DNA of 59,752 nt from the NCBI GenBank assembly GCA_903856805.1, contig CAIOCZ010000142.1, positions 1 to 59,752 of the forward strand, in the 5' to 3' direction. Below are positions 1-7,630 of this stretch, in pieces. The notes under the pieces are model-generated. The model saw only the letters and a list, made by a program, of their open reading frames with translations. It did no database searches and was not told where the DNA came from. Position numbers and translations under genes: made by a program. Numbering within the stretch: the first letter of the stretch is position 1; each line of letters opens with the position of its first letter. The DNA is from an uncultured cyanobacterium (GTDB taxonomy: Bacteria > Cyanobacteriota > Cyanobacteriia > PCC-6307 > Cyanobiaceae).

Positions 1-1
1 C

Positions 2-193
2 CTGAGGGTGCAGCGCCGCTGCCAGGAACTGCTGCAGCACCTGGAGTCTGCCCTCGTCACGTCGCGTTTAGAGACCCTGCTGGCCGGAACCGCTGATGTC
101 GGCGTGGATCGGGAGTTCCTGGAGCGTTGGGGGTATGACCAGGAACAAAAACAGGCCATTGCCGCCGCGATCGAAGCGGTGGCGATGGCCTGA
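2..193 (+). CDS. 3' end of an unidentified gene (truncated by window edge)
   Basis: The reading frame is open from the left edge of the window and stops at the TGA ending at 193, so only the last 63 or so residues are visible. They look like a helical, charged C-terminus rich in Leu, Gln, Glu and Ala, without a membrane segment or a recognisable motif. I do not recognise the family. A GTG at 8 could in principle be a start, but the frame continues upstream of it, so a truncated longer gene is more likely. It converges on the minus-strand gene ending at 213, with a possible hairpin across both stop codons. Confidence 0.5.
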   Translation: MRVQRRCQELLQHLESALVTSRLETLLAGTADVGVDREFLERWGYDQEQKQAIAAAIEAVAMA

Positions 194-217
194 ATGGGGG
201 GCCCCGCTGGATTCAGG
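189..217. terminator. Possible hairpin between convergent genes
   Basis: The 7-base arms CCTGAAT (189-195) and ATTCAGG (211-217) are perfectly complementary and flank a GGGGGGCCCC core. The structure covers the stop codons of both convergent genes. There is no clear T-run on either side, so a terminator role is inference. Confidence 0.3.
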
Positions 218-1349
218 GCGTGGTGGCCGCTGCGGGTGATGGGACCACTGGGGCTTCCGCCGCGGGGCTCACCACTTCGGGGGCCGGAGCCTGAGCCACT
301 GGCGGTGCGGCCGCTGCGGGGGCCAAGACACGCTCAGCAGGGGCCGCTGGAGCGACTTCCACGGGGGCGGGGGCCGGGAGGGGGGCGGTCTTGGTGGCGG
401 TGGCCACCGGGCCGGTCACGTCCGCGATGGGGTGGAGCTCCACCACGGCGGGAGCCACATGGCCGGTTTCTGGAGCCCGTTGACGGCTCGACCAGTCCTT
501 GATCTCCTGGATCACCGCCGGATTGTCAGGGTGGCTGAGGATGTCAACGCTGCCATCGCTCTGCACCGCCAAGGGGACACTCGTGGTGCGGGTGACCCGG
601 GTTGAGGGAACATGAATGACCCGGGCCGCTTCCATGCGGCCAGAGGGGGGTTGGACCTGCTGAACGGCTTTGCGCATGGGATCGCGCCAGGGCTGGGGCA
701 GGGGGGCCATCGGGTCCCCGCTGTAGGCCCAGCGCGCGCGTTCAGCCCGCGCCATCGGGGGCATCACCACGCCATCGAGGCTGGCATCCGCGCCATTCAG
801 GGTGAGGGTGCCGCCAAGCAATGCGGAACGGTTGAAAACGTTCTTGAAGGACGGGGGGAGGGGGCTGGTCCGGGCGGCGACGGTTCGGCTGACTCCCGTG
901 GGGGCAGGCGTCACCGACGCACTGGCGGTGCGTTCGCGATAGGGGGTGGAGGGCCAGAACTTGGGGCTGGCGGAACCTTTGGACAGCAGAGGAGAGCCGG
1001 GAAGGGCTTGCTGGTCCACGGTGCGCAGGGGCGAACCGTGAAGAAGTGGATCGGCCGACCCTCGGGAAGCGCTGAGAACCATGCCGCTGGATTCCCAGCG
1101 GGCGGCCAAGGCTCCAGCCGCATCCTTGGCCTGGCTGGGCCGGGTTGGGGTTTTAGGTGTCAGGACGACGGGGGTGGAGGGGCTGGAGCTGGCGACGGCA
1201 TTGGTGCTGGAGGGAGGGGTCCGATCCGCCACGCTCGCCCGCCAATGGTCATGGGCGTCGATGGCCACGAGCGGGAGCCAGATGGTCTGACTCAGGAGGG
1301 CCCAGCCAATGGTCTTGGCACTGAGCGGGGATTGCTGGGGGTGGTGCAT
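213..1349 (-). CDS. Hypothetical protein with N-terminal hydrophobic segment and Pro/Ala-rich tail
   Basis: A 378-residue protein of unknown function. It starts with a short cationic stretch and one hydrophobic segment (about residues 12-31) that could be a signal anchor. A long Ser/Thr/Pro/Ala-rich region follows, and the last 70 or so residues are almost entirely Ala, Pro, Val and Thr. The middle (about 180-290) is less biased and contains aromatic and charged residues, so it may be the only folded part. It lies directly downstream of, and on the same strand as, the Wza-like export gene, 82 bases away, so a role at the cell envelope is plausible by position only. Dense low-complexity composition makes overlapping false frames likely, but this frame begins with ATG and has the best start context. 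No family assignment is offered. Confidence 0.5.
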   Translation of the reverse strand: MHHPQQSPLSAKTIGWALLSQTIWLPLVAIDAHDHWRASVADRTPPSSTNAVASSSPSTPVVLTPKTPTRPSQAKDAAGALAARWESSGMVLSASRGSADPLLHGSPLRTVDQQALPGSPLLSKGSASPKFWPSTPYRERTASASVTPAPTGVSRTVAARTSPLPPSFKNVFNRSALLGGTLTLNGADASLDGVVMPPMARAERARWAYSGDPMAPLPQPWRDPMRKAVQQVQPPSGRMEAARVIHVPSTRVTRTTSVPLAVQSDGSVDILSHPDNPAVIQEIKDWSSRQRAPETGHVAPAVVELHPIADVTGPVATATKTAPLPAPAPVEVAPAAPAERVLAPAAAAPPVAQAPAPEVVSPAAEAPVVPSPAAATTP

Positions 1350-1431
1350 GGCGAAGACCGGGGGGACGGCTGAGGGACGGACGGGAAGCTGGACGCAGGC
1401 TAGGGCTGAAATTGCGTAATTCTTAAAGAGT

Positions 1432-2619
1432 TCAGTTGTTGTTGTAGCGCCAGTAGTAGCTCCAGAAGTTTCCGAGTTGGCTGAGGGGCAGAACCACTTG
1501 ATTCAGCACATCAACGGACTTGCCGTAGACGCTGCGGTTGACCACGACGGTGTCGTTGTCGCGCAGGGGAGGATTGAGTCCATTTGAGACTCCTTTGTTG
1601 TAGTTGAGTTTGAAGACTTCGCGGGTGGTCGTGCCATTGCGATTCAGGCGGACCAGTTCAACGTTGCCGGTGTTGGCGCGCCAGTCGGTCGGTCCACCGG
1701 CCTTGAGAATGGCTTCAACAAGTGGGGTGTTGGCGCGCAGGCTGAGGGTGCCGGGGGTCTTGACCTCGCCGATGACGGTCACATTGATGGTGGCTGGACT
1801 GAGGTTGGATGCCGCCAGTTGGAGCACCTCATCGGGTAGGGGCTGGTTGGTGCGGGCGATCACCAAGGTGTCCCCGTCAAAGAGCAAAGGATTTTGGTTT
1901 TGGTTTCCGAACTGGAGTAATTCGGCCAGATTGAGAACCGTCTGCTTCTGGTTGCCGTCCGGGCCCGCCAGTCGCCGGCGCAGAAGAACGTTGCGGACGT
2001 CCGCATTCAGGGTGATGCCCCCCGCGGCCTGAATGGCTGCAACGGGGTTGGTCCCGGTCGTCAGCGGGTAAAGGCCTGGGCGCTGGACCTCTCCCAACAC
2101 CGAGACCTTCACCGGCCGCGGGGTGGTGAGGGTGAGAAAAAGCTGGGGCCGCAGGAGCTGGCGGGAATAAAGAGAGGTGAGCCAGCGGGTGGCCTGGCCG
2201 ATCGTCAGGCCAGTGAGCTGGACGGAACCAAGCAGGGCAAGGGTGGCGGTGCCGTCCGGCAGGATCGATAGGCCGCCGCCGACGCTGGAGGCGGTGGGGT
2301 CAAGAAAGGTGAGCTGGAGGATATCCCCGGGTCCGAGCACATAGAGATCAGATTCGAGCTGGGGCGAGGACGCGAACGGAGCGGTTCGCGGCAGGCCTCC
2401 GGGGCTGCCGGATGGGGTGGCGGCCAGCAGGGGAGCTCCGGGCACAAGGCCGACGGCCAAGACGAAAGCTCCGACGAGAGGAGCCAGGCGAGGGCGGCGG
2501 ATCCGTTGGACCGCTGGGATGGGGAGACATCCTGCCGTGGGGGAGGGAGCGGTAGCCGGGGCCAGGAGGGCCGAGGACTCGACAACCGATGCGGAACTTG
2601 TGCTTTTCAGCGCTTGCAC
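1432..2619 (-). CDS. Polysaccharide export protein, Wza-like (Poly_export/SLBB)
   Basis: An outer-membrane polysaccharide export protein that would form the secretion channel partnered with the Wzc-like protein encoded divergently at 2719. After a GTG start and a Ser/Ala/Pro-rich leader there is a hydrophobic segment (about residues 46-66) ending in an Ala-rich cleavage-like site. The Poly_export motif YVLGPGDILQL opens at about residue 93, and at least two SLBB-type beta-grasp repeats follow, marked by VLGEVQRPGLYPL and VIGEVKTPGTLSL. The length (395 aa) is typical. The start is uncertain because the leader before the hydrophobic segment is unusually long. The stop is followed by the Pro/Ala-rich hypothetical gene on the same strand. 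Confidence 0.9.
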   Translation of the reverse strand: MQALKSTSSASVVESSALLAPATAPSPTAGCLPIPAVQRIRRPRLAPLVGAFVLAVGLVPGAPLLAATPSGSPGGLPRTAPFASSPQLESDLYVLGPGDILQLTFLDPTASSVGGGLSILPDGTATLALLGSVQLTGLTIGQATRWLTSLYSRQLLRPQLFLTLTTPRPVKVSVLGEVQRPGLYPLTTGTNPVAAIQAAGGITLNADVRNVLLRRRLAGPDGNQKQTVLNLAELLQFGNQNQNPLLFDGDTLVIARTNQPLPDEVLQLAASNLSPATINVTVIGEVKTPGTLSLRANTPLVEAILKAGGPTDWRANTGNVELVRLNRNGTTTREVFKLNYNKGVSNGLNPPLRDNDTVVVNRSVYGKSVDVLNQVVLPLSQLGNFWSYYWRYNNN

Positions 2620-2718
2620 TTGGACGCAAAAATCGTCGCCGGACTATAGACCGTCCTGTCAACTGAACCGTGATCAAGCGATTGCCCTACAATCAAAAGG
2701 ATTTACTGGCGACAAAAC
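2620..2718. promoter_or_regulatory. Divergent promoter region of the Wza-like and Wzc-like genes
   Basis: The 99-base gap separates two divergent export genes and must carry both promoters unless they read through from elsewhere. A TATAGT hexamer on the minus strand (2648-2643) and a TACAAT on the plus strand (2688-2693) are placed like -10 boxes for the two genes. I see no convincing -35 at the right spacing for either, so the boxes are tentative. Confidence 0.4.
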
Positions 2719-5343
2719 GTGACCACGACGGGCGCACCTGCTGATTCAGCTTCCGGGAGCGAACTGCTCGGAGGAGGGGGAAGCGGTTTTGGGCGCTCCA
2801 CGTTTAACGATCCTTCGTTCCAGTCTTCTCCCCTGGGCCCTTCCCTTGAAGATCGCTCCAGTGGCGGCGTCAGTGGACTGGTTCGCACCGTTAAACGTCG
2901 ACAGGGCCTGTTCCTGTTCGTCTTCGCTTTGGTGACTGGCGCCCTCGCCGTCGATACCTTGCGCCAGCGCATCTTTTCACCCGTCTACCAGGGTGGTTTT
3001 CAGATGCAGATCAGCAATCCTTTTGACGAGAATCGGAAAAGTCAGATTGACTCCAATGGCGGCACTGTGGAGCAGATTGCCCGTAGTTCGGTGCAGAATG
3101 ATGTGCCGAGTCTGGTGGTTCTCCTGCGTAGTCCCCTGCTGATCAAGGGGTTAGCGGAAAAAAACGGTGTGGGTATGAATGAAGTTATTAATAATCTCAG
3201 CATTGCCCCGGCCTCCGGCGATGTGCAGAACGTGTTGAATGTCACGTTGCGCTGGCGGGATCCGGTTAAGGGACGAGCGATATTAAATCAGTTGTCTCAG
3301 GAGTACACCAATTTCTCACTCACCCAGCGGCAGGCAACCCTCGATTCAGGTGTGAATTTCCTTGATCAGCAGGCCCCTGATCTGTTAAGCCGAGTCGAGA
3401 AACTGCAGACCGAGTTGCGGACGTTCCGCGAGCGGAACAATTTCCTAGAGCCTGCCACCCAGGGGGCCGCGATCCAGGCCTCGCGCGACGGCTTGGTGAC
3501 GGAGTTGCGCCAATTGCAGGTGTCCCAGGCCCAGTTGGAAAGTCAGCTGTCCTCCGTGAAGGCCGGTCGGCTCCAGTTCAACGGCAGCGGAGCCCCCACC
3601 GCCGTGGCCACCCTGGGCCCCACCAGCTTGGCTACGGCTCCCCGGGATAACGGTGCTCAGGCGGCGGTTGGCACCCCTACGCCGGTGCAGCAGCTTTCCC
3701 AGCTCGAGCAGGATCTGGCTACCGCCCGGGCCACGTATCGGGATGATTCCCCTGTGGTGCAGTCGATCAAGGCTCGACGGGATCAGTTGTTGCCGGTGGT
3801 GCAGGGACAGGCCGTGGATAGCCTGCGGGCTGGCTTGCTTGCCAATGCTGCCCAACAGGACGAGATCAATCGCCAGATTCTGCTGCTTAACGACAATTTC
3901 CGCACCAGTCCCCGCAAAATCAAGGAATACGAGGATGTGCAGCAACGGTTGGCCGTTGCCCGTGACAACTACTCCTCTTATATCCGTGCCCGCGAAACGT
4001 TCCGATTGGAACGGGCCCGTTCCACCACCCCTTGGCAGGTGATTGCCCCGGCCGAATTCACGGAAGTGCCCGTGGAGCCCAATATCCAGCGCAACCTGTT
4101 GAGGGCCTTGGTCCTGGGGCTGTTAGCGGGTTTGGGGGCGGCAATCTTGCGGGAGCGCACCGACAACGTCTTCCATACCCCCATGGAAGCGGAGCGGGAC
4201 TTGCAACTGCCCGTCCTGGGTCTGATTCCCTATCTGCCCCTGGAGCCCGGGGTCGAAATTTCCACCAGCATCGCCAAAATGTCGGCGAGCGAGCGTTTTG
4301 CCATCAAGGAATCGCTGCGGAGCCTGTTCACCACCTTCCGTCTGCTCCGGGCCGATCGGGACATCCGACTGGTGGGAGTCACCTCCTCCACCCAGGGGGA
4401 GGGAAAATCCACCGCCGTGACCATTTTTGCTCGTACCCTCGCTGATCTCGGCCTCAAGGTCCTGATCATTGATGCGGACATGCGTCTGCCGATGCAGAAC
4501 CGCTACTTGGGAGTGGAGCCCGGCGATGGACTTTCCAGTCTGCTCTCCGATCCCAACATCAAACCCGAGCAGGTTATCCAAACCATCCAGGAAAATCTCG
4601 ATGTCATGCCGGCGGGTCCCAAGCCCCCGGATCCCGCCAAGCTGCTCAACTCGGCACGCTGCCAAGAGGTGGTGGCTGAAATCAGGGCCCTGCCTGGTTA
4701 CGACATCGTTCTCTTCGATGCCCCCCCCTGTCTGATGCTGGCCGATCCGATCCTGCTGGGTGAAAAACTTGACGGCATTCTGTTCTTAGTTGGCCTTGGC
4801 AAGGTGAGTCGCCAATTGGCACCTCAGGCCGCTCGTCGCATCAAAGCCACGGGTGTTGATGTTTTGGGTCTGATCTGTAACCAGGTGAACTTCCCAAGCC
4901 GCCTGAACGACTATGGCTATGAATATGGCTATTACTACCATTACGCGTATGCGTCGAACTATGGATCTAACCGTTATTCCACCTACGGTAAGTACGGCAA
5001 GGGGTTCATGGGGTATGTTAAGCGCTATCGTGATTCCTATGTCAATAATCGTTATCGTGATTCCTATATGACCAAGGGGGCTTCTGGCGTGGCTGGCCGT
5101 CTGCGCGATGGCAATGCGGTCCAGCGGTATCAGGACGCAGCGGTGTCCGAGGAAGCGCGGCTCAAGCGCGAGGCCGCCGAAGCGGTCAAGGGTTCCGACA
5201 GTGCCCCAGACACGGTGGACATCACCGCCTCAACCACCGATCCAAAGGGTTCCGGGAGATCAGGAAATTGGCTCAGGGATCGGCTGCGGCCGGATTCCCG
5301 TTCCAACCGCACCCCTGATGATCGACCCGATGGTGAGGCCTGA
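2719..5343 (+). CDS. Wzc-like polysaccharide co-polymerase and BY-type tyrosine kinase
   Basis: An inner-membrane chain-length regulator fused to a bacterial tyrosine kinase, 874 residues from a GTG start. A Gly/Ser-rich N-terminus leads to a first membrane helix (about 61-80). A long periplasmic Wzz-type helical region follows, then a second helix (about 459-475). The cytoplasmic kinase has Walker A STQGEGKST (about 556-564), Walker A' LIIDADMR (about 582-589) and Walker B VLFDAPP (about 663-669). The regulatory tyrosine cluster lies at about 732-783 with 17 tyrosines. Unusually it is followed by about 90 hydrophilic residues, whereas in Wzc and CapB the cluster is normally at the C-terminus. 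The gene diverges from the Wza-like gene and converges with a phosphatase gene, so kinase and possible counter-enzyme are neighbours. Confidence 0.92.
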   Translation: MTTTGAPADSASGSELLGGGGSGFGRSTFNDPSFQSSPLGPSLEDRSSGGVSGLVRTVKRRQGLFLFVFALVTGALAVDTLRQRIFSPVYQGGFQMQISNPFDENRKSQIDSNGGTVEQIARSSVQNDVPSLVVLLRSPLLIKGLAEKNGVGMNEVINNLSIAPASGDVQNVLNVTLRWRDPVKGRAILNQLSQEYTNFSLTQRQATLDSGVNFLDQQAPDLLSRVEKLQTELRTFRERNNFLEPATQGAAIQASRDGLVTELRQLQVSQAQLESQLSSVKAGRLQFNGSGAPTAVATLGPTSLATAPRDNGAQAAVGTPTPVQQLSQLEQDLATARATYRDDSPVVQSIKARRDQLLPVVQGQAVDSLRAGLLANAAQQDEINRQILLLNDNFRTSPRKIKEYEDVQQRLAVARDNYSSYIRARETFRLERARSTTPWQVIAPAEFTEVPVEPNIQRNLLRALVLGLLAGLGAAILRERTDNVFHTPMEAERDLQLPVLGLIPYLPLEPGVEISTSIAKMSASERFAIKESLRSLFTTFRLLRADRDIRLVGVTSSTQGEGKSTAVTIFARTLADLGLKVLIIDADMRLPMQNRYLGVEPGDGLSSLLSDPNIKPEQVIQTIQENLDVMPAGPKPPDPAKLLNSARCQEVVAEIRALPGYDIVLFDAPPCLMLADPILLGEKLDGILFLVGLGKVSRQLAPQAARRIKATGVDVLGLICNQVNFPSRLNDYGYEYGYYYHYAYASNYGSNRYSTYGKYGKGFMGYVKRYRDSYVNNRYRDSYMTKGASGVAGRLRDGNAVQRYQDAAVSEEARLKREAAEAVKGSDSAPDTVDITASTTDPKGSGRSGNWLRDRLRPDSRSNRTPDDRPDGEA

Positions 5344-5385
5344 GCCCAGCTGCTGATCAGGCCGCCAACGCCAGTCCCCATGACG

Positions 5386-5415
5386 AAGCCCCCGGGTTGT
5401 GAAACCTTGGGGCTT
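5386..5415. terminator. Two-part hairpin between convergent kinase and phosphatase genes
   Basis: Outer arms AAGCCCC (5386-5392) and GGGGCTT (5409-5415) enclose a second stem GGTT (5395-5398) and AACC (5403-5406) with a GTGA loop; a two-base mismatch bulge separates the stems. It sits in the 84-base gap between the convergent stops, so a bidirectional terminator is the natural reading, although a T-run is lacking. Confidence 0.55.
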
Positions 5416-5427
5416 GTCTATGTCGCC

Positions 5428-5940
5428 TCAGTTCTTCAGCACCTGGTCCAGCACATCGAGATGCTCGTAGATCGGTTTGGCCATGGGGTGGCAACGACGG
5501 ACCCAGTCCAGGGCGCTGAAGAGATCGATCTGACGCAGGCGTGCCGTCAGTCCCACCGCCATTAACGACGAGCGTTCGACCCCGGCAAGGCAGTGCAGAT
5601 ACACCGGGGAGCCGGCGTCGACCATGGCCTGGGCCTGGTTAAGGGCCTCCATAAGCCGTTCCGGCGACATCGGTTCCTGGTTACGGTGGTCGGGTAGGGC
5701 CACCCCCCCGCTTTGCCACAGCTCCGGGACCTTCGCCTGAAGGTCCTCCTCTGGATAGCAGCAGCTGAATCGCCGCCGGAATCCCGCCAATTCCAATTGT
5801 TCCCAATGACCTTGGGTGCGTGGCATGGGTCCAATGGCCAGCTGTTGGGTCAGGATCCAGCTGTACGGAAGGGGCCCGTCCGGGCGGATGGAGCCAGAAC
5901 GTTCTGGGTTACGGCGAAATAGGCGGGGCAGGGACTCCAT
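5428..5940 (-). CDS. Dual-specificity-type protein phosphatase
   Basis: A small (170 aa) cysteine-dependent phosphatase. The signature loop HCLAGVERSS places the nucleophile at Cys117 and the phosphate-binding Arg at 123. The upstream LPDHRNQEP segment offers Asp84 as the likely general acid, as in the dual-specificity/tyrosine phosphatase fold. There is no signal peptide, so it should act in the cytoplasm. It is convergent with the Wzc-like kinase gene and downstream of the cyanoexosortase pair on the same strand (55 bases). By analogy with Wzb-Wzc or CpsB-CpsD pairs it may dephosphorylate the kinase tyrosine cluster. That link is inference from position; the protein is not a low-molecular-weight phosphatase of the Wzb type. 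Confidence 0.85.
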   Translation of the reverse strand: MESLPRLFRRNPERSGSIRPDGPLPYSWILTQQLAIGPMPRTQGHWEQLELAGFRRRFSCCYPEEDLQAKVPELWQSGGVALPDHRNQEPMSPERLMEALNQAQAMVDAGSPVYLHCLAGVERSSLMAVGLTARLRQIDLFSALDWVRRCHPMAKPIYEHLDVLDQVLKN

Positions 5941-5995
5941 TGACGGCGGTCAGGGGCGGGCGGGCGGCGGAGTGGTCAGGGTGGGAATGGGGCCC

Positions 5996-6694
5996 TCAGG
6001 GGGCTGGCCTGGATGACCCTATCGGCTGCCCCCGCTGGGAGGGTGCTTCGCGTTCCAGGGCTGGCCGCAGTTGCGTTAGCAGCTGCTCCCAGCTCCTGTC
6101 ATCCGGCGGAGTCGCCTCGGGGTTCCTCAGGCTGATGAGTACACAGCGGTAGACGTGATTGGGGCGGAGCCCCAGCATCCTTACCAGCTTGTTGCGGATT
6201 CCGGTGTTGTTCTGGTTGGCGGCAGTTCCCAGCTCTTCGACGGTCACACCCCAGGCCCCGGGGCCCTTAACCCCCGGGACCAGACAGGTTTGACGAGCGC
6301 CTCTTCCCTTCACCTGGCCAATGGCACTGCTGCCCTGCGTGGTCAGCACCTGACGCCGTTTCAATTTCAGACCGCCAAGATCCCTCGCGATGAAACTGAT
6401 TTGGAAGCTGTCCAGTTGGCGCACGGTCGCCTGTACCAAGCGAAGGTCTCGGCCATCGGACCAGCGGTAGTGAAGGATCGAGGAATGGGCCAATTCGTAT
6501 CCGTCTTCGGCGGGGCGGCTGGCTTGGGCCTGGGCAGGCGGTGCCGAAGCGGCCAAGGCAGCCGTGATCGCAGCAGCATCGAGGGGAGTGTGGCGAGGGG
6601 CACTTGGGAAGGCGATGGCCTTCCCAACCGCCACGGTGGCGACGAGAGCGAGACCGCCATACAAGCGGTTCAACAGGGTGGGGGACGGGGACAT
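5996..6694 (-). CDS. Cyanoexosortase A system-associated protein
   Basis: A 232-residue protein with one N-terminal hydrophobic segment (about 12-29) and a hydrophilic, probably extracytoplasmic remainder. It starts 20 bases after the stop of the cyanoexosortase gene on the same strand. Cyanoexosortases are known to be followed by a poorly conserved companion of this size and topology, and that context is the main basis for the name. The C-terminal 30 residues are Pro/Ser/Arg-rich. No catalytic motif is apparent. In related exosortase systems such companions (EpsI-like) are thought to contribute to polysaccharide processing or to the sorting complex; the role here is unproven. Confidence 0.7.
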   Translation of the reverse strand: MSPSPTLLNRLYGGLALVATVAVGKAIAFPSAPRHTPLDAAAITAALAASAPPAQAQASRPAEDGYELAHSSILHYRWSDGRDLRLVQATVRQLDSFQISFIARDLGGLKLKRRQVLTTQGSSAIGQVKGRGARQTCLVPGVKGPGAWGVTVEELGTAANQNNTGIRNKLVRMLGLRPNHVYRCVLISLRNPEATPPDDRSWEQLLTQLRPALEREAPSQRGQPIGSSRPAP

Positions 6695-6714
6695 GTCGTA
6701 AAGCCTGGTGAGGA

Positions 6715-7626
6715 TCAGGCGTGGCGATCGTTGGTGGGTTGATCCAGCGGCGGCAGCTCCCGTTCCAGCAATCTCATGTACAGCACACCGAAGATAAATA
6801 CAGCAATTCCTGAGAACACGAGCGATCCTGTCTCTTTGTGGAAAAAGTCAAATAGAAAGGTTCCTTTGCCCTGGGACTGACTAGAGCAAATGGTGAGAAT
6901 GGCAATGCGAATGGTGTTGCAGATCAGCCCGATCAGGGGGGCTGCCAGCAGCATCAGCAACCGGCTTCGGTTGGATCGGATTGGGAATGCCAGCAGAAAA
7001 ATGAGACCGATGCAGATGATTTGCCCCATCATGTCGATGCCGTTGCAGGCTGCCATGACCGTGACCCCGCCTGTGGGCAGCATCACTTCGCGGCCCCTCA
7101 CCATCACATTGAGGCCCAGGATGCTCAGCCAGTTGCCCGCCATGGTGGCGGTAAGGAGGCTGATTGGTTGTTCAGGGAGGAGTTTGAAGATCAGGGAATA
7201 GCCAGGGATCAACATCAGGCAGAGAAAGGGATCCCGAAATTGTTTTAGCTGGCGCAGGGGTTGGCAGAGCAGGGCAAGGGCCAGGCCAGCCAGGGGAGCC
7301 AGGATGTACAGAATCCCATCCCAGTGCATGATCATGGCGCTTCGGGCCAAGATCCACAGCACTAGGGGAGTGCCCAGCACCAGGCCCACCAGGCTGGGCT
7401 GGGGACGCAGGTGTTCGAATTGATCTTCCATGCAAATCACCGCGCCACCCCAGACCATCAGGACGAGCACGGTGGTGTTCGGGTCTTGACTGGTATGAAA
7501 AACGGCAATGTTTTGGGTGGCTACCAAGGCCGCCAGCAGCAACCAAAGATTGCGTGGTGTGGCAGGCGGGATGGCGGGGATCTGCTCTCGCACCCAGGGG
7601 GGAAGGCGATCCAGGAGTGGTGTCAT
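6715..7626 (-). CDS. crtA: Cyanoexosortase A (exosortase-family transpeptidase-like membrane protein)
   Basis: An integral membrane protein of 303 residues with about eight hydrophobic segments. The three invariant exosortase residues are visible in order: Cys194 in AACNGIDMM, Arg240 in NTIRIAIL and His263 in FFHKETGSLVF. The family is proposed to cleave PEP-CTERM sorting signals and move the protein to the envelope, and its genes usually sit in exopolysaccharide loci, as here. The start follows the FlaA1-like gene stop by 4 bases, and the companion gene follows. I found no PEP-CTERM protein in the window, so the substrates must be elsewhere. The symbol follows the cyanoexosortase naming and should not be confused with carotenoid crtA. 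Confidence 0.88.
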   Translation of the reverse strand: MTPLLDRLPPWVREQIPAIPPATPRNLWLLLAALVATQNIAVFHTSQDPNTTVLVLMVWGGAVICMEDQFEHLRPQPSLVGLVLGTPLVLWILARSAMIMHWDGILYILAPLAGLALALLCQPLRQLKQFRDPFLCLMLIPGYSLIFKLLPEQPISLLTATMAGNWLSILGLNVMVRGREVMLPTGGVTVMAACNGIDMMGQIICIGLIFLLAFPIRSNRSRLLMLLAAPLIGLICNTIRIAILTICSSQSQGKGTFLFDFFHKETGSLVFSGIAVFIFGVLYMRLLERELPPLDQPTNDRHA

Positions 7627-7630
7627 GACC

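Noticed and set aside
5796-6152. Plus-strand frames antisense to the phosphatase and exosortase companion
   Set aside because: They cross two real genes and have Gly/Trp/Arg-rich shadow composition.
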